Shown in pieces: positions 14,373 to 16,825 of a DNA stretch of 16,825 bases. Position 1 is the stretch's first letter. Each line of letters begins with the position of its first letter. Made by a program: the position numbers and the translations under genes. The DNA comes from JBBSGA01 sp038254585 (lineage in GTDB: Bacteria > Chloroflexota > Chloroflexia > Chloroflexales > Kallotenuaceae), in contig JBBSGA010000113.1 of assembly GCA_038254585.1 (NCBI GenBank), positions 1-16,825 on the forward strand, written 5' to 3'. Under the pieces are notes generated by a model. The model was not told the origin of the DNA. It made no database searches and saw nothing but the letters and a program-made list of their open reading frames with translations.

Positions 14373-14728
14373 GCGGTTGACGCAGTGTCGCATTGTTGCC
14401 CGAGCATCCAACTGTCCCTGCCAGTGCCGAGGGGTGGTCGTTTTGCGTGGTGCCTGCATTCCGTATTAGTATCAGCAGGGTCGACAATGCAGGCACGGTG
14501 GGGAGTGAGCGACGATGTACCCGTGCGGACGTATCAGCTCTCTCCACGGTCCGCGTGGTCTCATCGCTGCGATAACAGAATATTGTCGAAGACCGGTAGA
14601 CATAAGGCTCAAGATGTAGCCGACACGGGCACTTCCTGCTCCGGGTGTCGCTATGCCCGCGGTGCGTTCGGCTTCTACGACTGGGTGCTGGAGCTCTACC
14701 TTAATCATGATGCTGGATGGAGGTTGTG
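14373..14728. other. Intergenic region with an unusual long inverted repeat
   Basis: About 355 bp between msrQ and the luciferase-like gene. It holds the 11-bp inverted repeat at 14450-14496 and a smaller repeat CGACAC/GTGTCG (14621-14626 and 14645-14650). No supported gene was found; one frame reads YARGAFGFYDWVLELYLNHD just before the luciferase-like gene, but it has no start signal. Confidence 0.4.
14450..14496. repeat. Perfect 11-bp inverted repeat GTGCCTGCATT-N25-AATGCAGGCAC
   Basis: The arms are 14450-14460 and 14486-14496, perfectly complementary, separated by 25 bp (CCGTATTAGTATCAGCAGGG and five more bases). It lies 77 bp after the msrQ stop. It could be a stem-loop ending the msrPQ message, a wide-spaced operator, or the trace of a small inverted-repeat element. 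No T-run follows. Confidence 0.6.
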
Positions 14729-15595
14729 ATGAAGATCGGTATTGGCCTACCCGCCACGATACCCGGCGCGCCCGGGGCGTTGATCCTCGAATGGGCACGT
14801 CGTGCGGACGCCGGTCCGTTTTCGAGTCTGGGGGTCCTGGATCGCTTGGTCTATCCCAACTACGAACCGCTGATCACCCTCGCCGCGGCCGTGGGTGTGA
14901 CGCAGCGCCTTCGACTCATGACGACTGTGCTGCTTGCGCCGCTCCGCAGCGGCGCAATGCTCGCCAAGCAGGCGGCAAGCCTGGACGCACTGTCGAAAGG
15001 GCGCCTGACGCTCGGGCTTGGGATTGGCGGGCGCGAGGATGACTATCGGGCAATCGGTATCGCCTTCGGCGCTCGCGGCAAGCAGTTTGAGGCAGAACTG
15101 GCGCTGATGCGGCGGGTATGGGCTAGGCAGCCGCTCGCCGATGATGTCGGGCCGGTTGGCCCGCCGCCGGCGCGGCAGGGTGGTCCGGAGGTGCTGCTGG
15201 GTGGCTACGCTCCTGCCGCGATTCGACGTGCGGGTCGTTTGGGCGACGGTTATATCTCAGGCGGCGGCGCGGACCCTAACCAGCTGCAGCAGGCGTATCG
15301 CCTCGTGGAAGAAGCGTGGACGGAAGCAGGACGGTCCGGCCGGCCGCGCTTCGTCGGCGCGGTGTACTACGCGCTGGGACCAGACGCTCGCTCGCAGGGC
15401 GCACCCTACCTCCGCGACTATTATGGGATGCAGCCGCAGATGGCAGAAGGCATTGCCAATAGCTTTCCCGCGACCGCGGAGGCGGTCAAGCAGGTGATCG
15501 ACATCTTCACGGGAATCGGCACGGACGAGATCGTATTGTGGCCGACGATCCCCGATTTGGAGCAGGTCGACCGGCTCGCCGACCTGGTAAGCTAG
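14729..15595 (+). CDS. LLM class (luciferase-like) flavin-dependent oxidoreductase
   Basis: The family has a TIM-barrel fold using FMNH2 or coenzyme F420 for monooxygenation or hydride transfer. The 288-residue product begins MKIGIGLPATIPG and has SLGVLDRLVYPNYEPLITLA (about 33-52), RLRLMTTVLLAPLRSGAMLAKQ (about 60-81) and the family-defining DALSKGRLTLGLGIGGREDDY (about 86-106). After that come LLGGYAPAAIRRAGRLGDGY (about 154-173) and the C-terminal EIVLWPTIPDLEQVDRLADL. The start at 14729 has GGAGG five bases upstream, while the ATG at 14717 overlaps that site. The cofactor (FMN or F420) and substrate cannot be told. It appears monocistronic. Confidence 0.9.
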   Translation: MKIGIGLPATIPGAPGALILEWARRADAGPFSSLGVLDRLVYPNYEPLITLAAAVGVTQRLRLMTTVLLAPLRSGAMLAKQAASLDALSKGRLTLGLGIGGREDDYRAIGIAFGARGKQFEAELALMRRVWARQPLADDVGPVGPPPARQGGPEVLLGGYAPAAIRRAGRLGDGYISGGGADPNQLQQAYRLVEEAWTEAGRSGRPRFVGAVYYALGPDARSQGAPYLRDYYGMQPQMAEGIANSFPATAEAVKQVIDIFTGIGTDEIVLWPTIPDLEQVDRLADLVS

Positions 15596-15650
15596 CGCGA
15601 CCGGTGATCTTGGCTTTCTGCTCTATCCAGCGCGTCTAATGCGCCGCTGG

Positions 15651-15701
15651 CTGCCGATCCTTGCCATGACGGCGAACGTGATGCAGGGCGACACTGAAAG
15701 A
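15651..15701 (+). pseudogene. Remnant of a response-regulator receiver domain (17 codons)
   Basis: The reading LPILAMTANVMQGDTER matches the beta-4/alpha-4 part of receiver domains of hybrid histidine kinases, which typically read PIIAMTANAMQGDRE followed by CLAAGMDDY. Here the similarity stops abruptly after ER and is lost within a few codons upstream. The phosphate-accepting Asp and the KP segment are absent. An open frame continues to 15974 but is unlike any receiver and runs through a terminator-like hairpin. I read this as a fossil left by deletion of a signalling gene. Confidence 0.6.
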
Positions 15702-15750
15702 TTGAGGCGTATCAGTACACGATCACGCACTCATTCCGAGCGAGATGCAA

Positions 15751-15788
15751 CGCAGCAGGGGAGAGCCACACGGCTCTCCCCTGCTGCG
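15751..15788. terminator. Strong 17-bp perfect hairpin with ACAC tetraloop, probably a bidirectional terminator
   Basis: CGCAGCAGGGGAGAGCC (15751-15767) pairs perfectly with 15772-15788 around the loop ACAC. It lies 17 bp after the minus-strand csbD stop codon and about 155 bp after the plus-strand luciferase-like gene, between convergent genes. There is almost no T-run on either side, as with other hairpins in this window. Confidence 0.7.
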
Positions 15789-15804
15789 CAGTCGCAGCGC
15801 GATG

Positions 15805-16032
15805 CTAGGTCCGGTCCGTCACGCGATCAGCAGCGTCAGCGGCGGCATCTCCTGCGTCGTTCAGCGCATTCTTCACTCCGCCGAGTGCCCCCTCGGCCTT
15901 GCCTTTGGCGGTATCGGCCTGGCCCTCGGCCTCCAGGCTGGTATCGCCCGTCGCATCGCCGACACCTTGTTTGACATTCCCCTTGACCTCGTCGGCCTTG
16001 CCCTGCAGTTTGTCACCGGTTCCACTCGTCAT
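15805..16032 (-). CDS. CsbD family stress-response protein
   Basis: A small hydrophilic protein of 75 residues with the CsbD layout: GTGDKLQGKADEVKGNVKQGVGD, followed by Ala/Asp/Gly-rich repeats such as KGKAEGALGGVKNALNDAGD. These are amphipathic, probably largely disordered or helical. In Bacillus csbD belongs to the sigma-B general stress regulon; the molecular role of the family is not settled. The start at 16032 has GAGGGGG nine bases upstream. It is divergent from the GlsB-like membrane stress gene, with palindromes in its promoter region, and is followed by a strong hairpin. Confidence 0.9.
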   Translation of the reverse strand: MTSGTGDKLQGKADEVKGNVKQGVGDATGDTSLEAEGQADTAKGKAEGALGGVKNALNDAGDAAADAADRVTDRT

Positions 16033-16058
16033 CCTACGTGCCCCCTCTCGTGCCTATG

Positions 16059-16075
16059 CTGCAGCCCGGCTGCAG
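16059..16075. promoter_or_regulatory. Palindrome CTGCAGCC-C-GGCTGCAG in the csbD leader
   Basis: Two perfect 8-bp arms around a single central base lie 27 bp upstream of the csbD start, within its predicted leader. It may be a repressor site or an RNA hairpin affecting csbD translation. Confidence 0.45.
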
Positions 16076-16081
16076 TCCATC

Positions 16082-16106
16082 CTGTCCTGGCGGTAGGACA
16101 GTGTCC
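16082..16106. promoter_or_regulatory. Nested GGACAG palindromes at the csbD transcription start
   Basis: CTGTCC (16082-16087) pairs with GGACAG (16096-16101) across 8 bp, and GGACA-G-TGTCC (16096-16106) is itself a perfect palindrome. They directly follow the predicted extended -10 box on the minus strand. The arrangement suits an operator covering +1. Confidence 0.45.
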
Positions 16107-16115
16107 ATCATAGCA
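16107..16115 (-). promoter_or_regulatory. Extended -10 promoter TGCTATGAT for csbD
   Basis: On the minus strand the bases read TGC-TATGAT, an extended -10 box one base from TATAAT. No good -35 is visible, which is usual for extended -10 promoters. The start would fall near 16100, giving a leader of about 68 nt. Confidence 0.45.
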
Positions 16116-16417
16116 TGCCCGCGTGCTGGACCTCGCACACGTAACCCCGGCACTCCCGTAGCGACGCGTATGCTGTACCATGCCTGTCCTACCTGCCAAT
16201 GTCGTCCGCCGTTCTTGCCGGAAGGTCGCCGTAGACGAGAACGCGCACGACAACGGCAGTGGTCAGCTTGCGTCGCTCGTCTCTACGTACACGCCTGTCC
16301 CCTTCGCCCGGTACCAGCTGCCAGGCGCAGGAGCAACACGTGGCATATGATTTGCTCTAGATAGATGTATACAAATGGACGACGGGGTTGTCCATCCGGT
16401 TCAAGGAGGAACCGACC

Positions 16418-16684
16418 ATGATTAACTTCATTCTCTGGCTTATCGTCGGCGGAATCATCGGCTGGATCGCGAGCATGGTCATGCATCACCCGGAAGGGAT
16501 GATCATGAACATTATCGTCGGTATCGTGGGTGCGTTTCTGGGCGGTTTCCTGCTTGCGCCACTCTTTGGTACAAGCACGATCAACCAGAACAACTTCAGC
16601 TTGCCTGGGCTGCTCGTTTCGTTCCTGGGAGCGGTGATACTCTTGGCCATCCTCAACTTCTTCCAACGTAGTCGAGTGCGGTAA
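16418..16684 (+). CDS. GlsB/YeaQ/YmgE family stress-response membrane protein
   Basis: A small, Gly-rich membrane protein of 88 residues from the transglycosylase-associated family, linked to general and envelope stress. It has three helices: INFILWLIVGGIIGWIASMV (2-21), MNIIVGIVGAFLGGFLLAPLFG (about 31-52) and LVSFLGAVILLAILNFF (about 67-83). A short loop, TSTINQNNFSLPG, precedes the last helix. The start at 16418 is set by AAGGAGGA seven bases upstream; a ten-codon longer reading ignores this site. It is divergent from csbD, another stress gene, and is followed by a perfect hairpin. Confidence 0.9.
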   Translation: MINFILWLIVGGIIGWIASMVMHHPEGMIMNIIVGIVGAFLGGFLLAPLFGTSTINQNNFSLPGLLVSFLGAVILLAILNFFQRSRVR

Positions 16685-16700
16685 CATCCCCAGTCATACA

Positions 16701-16741
16701 CAGACGAGGACACACACCGCGATGGAGAGTGTCCTCGTCTG
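16701..16741 (+). terminator. Perfect 13-bp hairpin after the GlsB-like gene
   Basis: CAGACGAGGACAC (16701-16713) pairs perfectly with GTGTCCTCGTCTG (16729-16741) across a 15-base loop, starting 16 bp after the stop codon. It is not followed by a T-run. Position and strength make termination likely. Confidence 0.65.
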
Positions 16742-16825
16742 CCCTCATCTCCGCGCGCCTGATAGGAAAATAAAGTACGCGAACAACCGCACGTTCGCCC
16801 TCCCGATCCGCCGGTCCAAGTCCAG

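Larger units (their letters stand above)
16033..16417. other. Divergent stress-gene intergenic region (csbD/glsB-like)
   Basis: About 385 bp with no gene. On the csbD side it carries a 17-bp near-perfect palindrome, nested GGACAG repeats and an extended -10 box, listed separately. An inverted copy of GGTAGGACAG occurs at 16184-16193 (CTGTCCTACC). Toward the GlsB-like gene there is an AT-rich stretch with TATACA at 16368-16373, a possible -10 box with no clear -35. Confidence 0.45.

Noticed and set aside
14617..14727. Frame reading YARGAFGFYDWVLELYLNHD before the luciferase-like gene
   Set aside because: It looks protein-like but has no start or ribosome site, no family I recognise, and ends at the next gene's start region.

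Overview
The window reads as chromosomal DNA of a high-GC, probably monoderm, aerobic bacterium. The gene mix fits Chloroflexota of the Thermomicrobia/Sphaerobacter/Nitrolancea kind: a two-subunit molybdenum hydroxylase, SURF1, MsrPQ, a short MgtC/SapB protein, CsbD and GlsB stress proteins, and strong GGAGG ribosome sites. This placement is inference; there is no rRNA or other phylogenetic marker here. I see no tRNA, rRNA, CRISPR array, insertion sequence or prophage gene. The window looks like a string of small metabolic and stress operons with several traces of gene decay.

Layout. (1) 3-428, plus: 3' end of a flavin/NAD(P)H reductase cut by the window edge. (2) 455-3268, minus: a tightly coupled three-gene operon encoding a 2Fe-2S subunit, a molybdopterin subunit of the xanthine dehydrogenase/isoquinoline oxidoreductase type, and an 80-residue protein made of near-perfect 9-residue SILSIGSAG repeats. 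The overlaps are 4 bp and 8 bp. This third gene is the most unusual object in the window. (3) 3394-4981, plus: a good sigma-70-like promoter, a nitroreductase whose 3' part has been deleted out of frame, then an intact phytanoyl-CoA dioxygenase-family gene. (4) 5349-7015, plus: an MgtC/SapB membrane protein and a SURF1 protein as separate units. (5) 7113-8962, plus: a Gfo/Idh/MocA dehydrogenase and a sugar phosphate isomerase/epimerase TIM barrel, a typical sugar or cyclitol catabolic pair. (6) 9178-9603, plus: an orphan MbcA/ParS/Xre-type antitoxin-like protein with an inverted repeat at its likely transcription start. (7) 9869-12432, minus: a PIG-L deacetylase, a GT4 glycosyltransferase of visibly lower GC, and a 47-residue lipoprotein. 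(8) 12757-14372, plus: msrP and msrQ, overlapping by one base. (9) 14729-15595, plus: a luciferase-like flavin monooxygenase, followed by a 17-codon fossil of a response-regulator receiver domain. (10) 15805-16684: divergent csbD (minus) and glsB-like (plus) genes, with nested palindromes between them.

How the genes work together. The hydroxylase genes form one enzyme, with the repeat protein as an unknown third product. MsrP and MsrQ form a repair system for oxidised methionines in exported proteins, fed by quinol or flavin electrons. The Gfo/Idh and TIM-barrel pair probably process one sugar or cyclitol. The glycosyltransferase and PIG-L deacetylase could make and deacetylate a GlcNAc-containing glycoside. 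CsbD and GlsB are envelope or general stress proteins and may share a regulator. Strong hairpins with little or no following T-run lie after several genes and may be this lineage's usual terminators.
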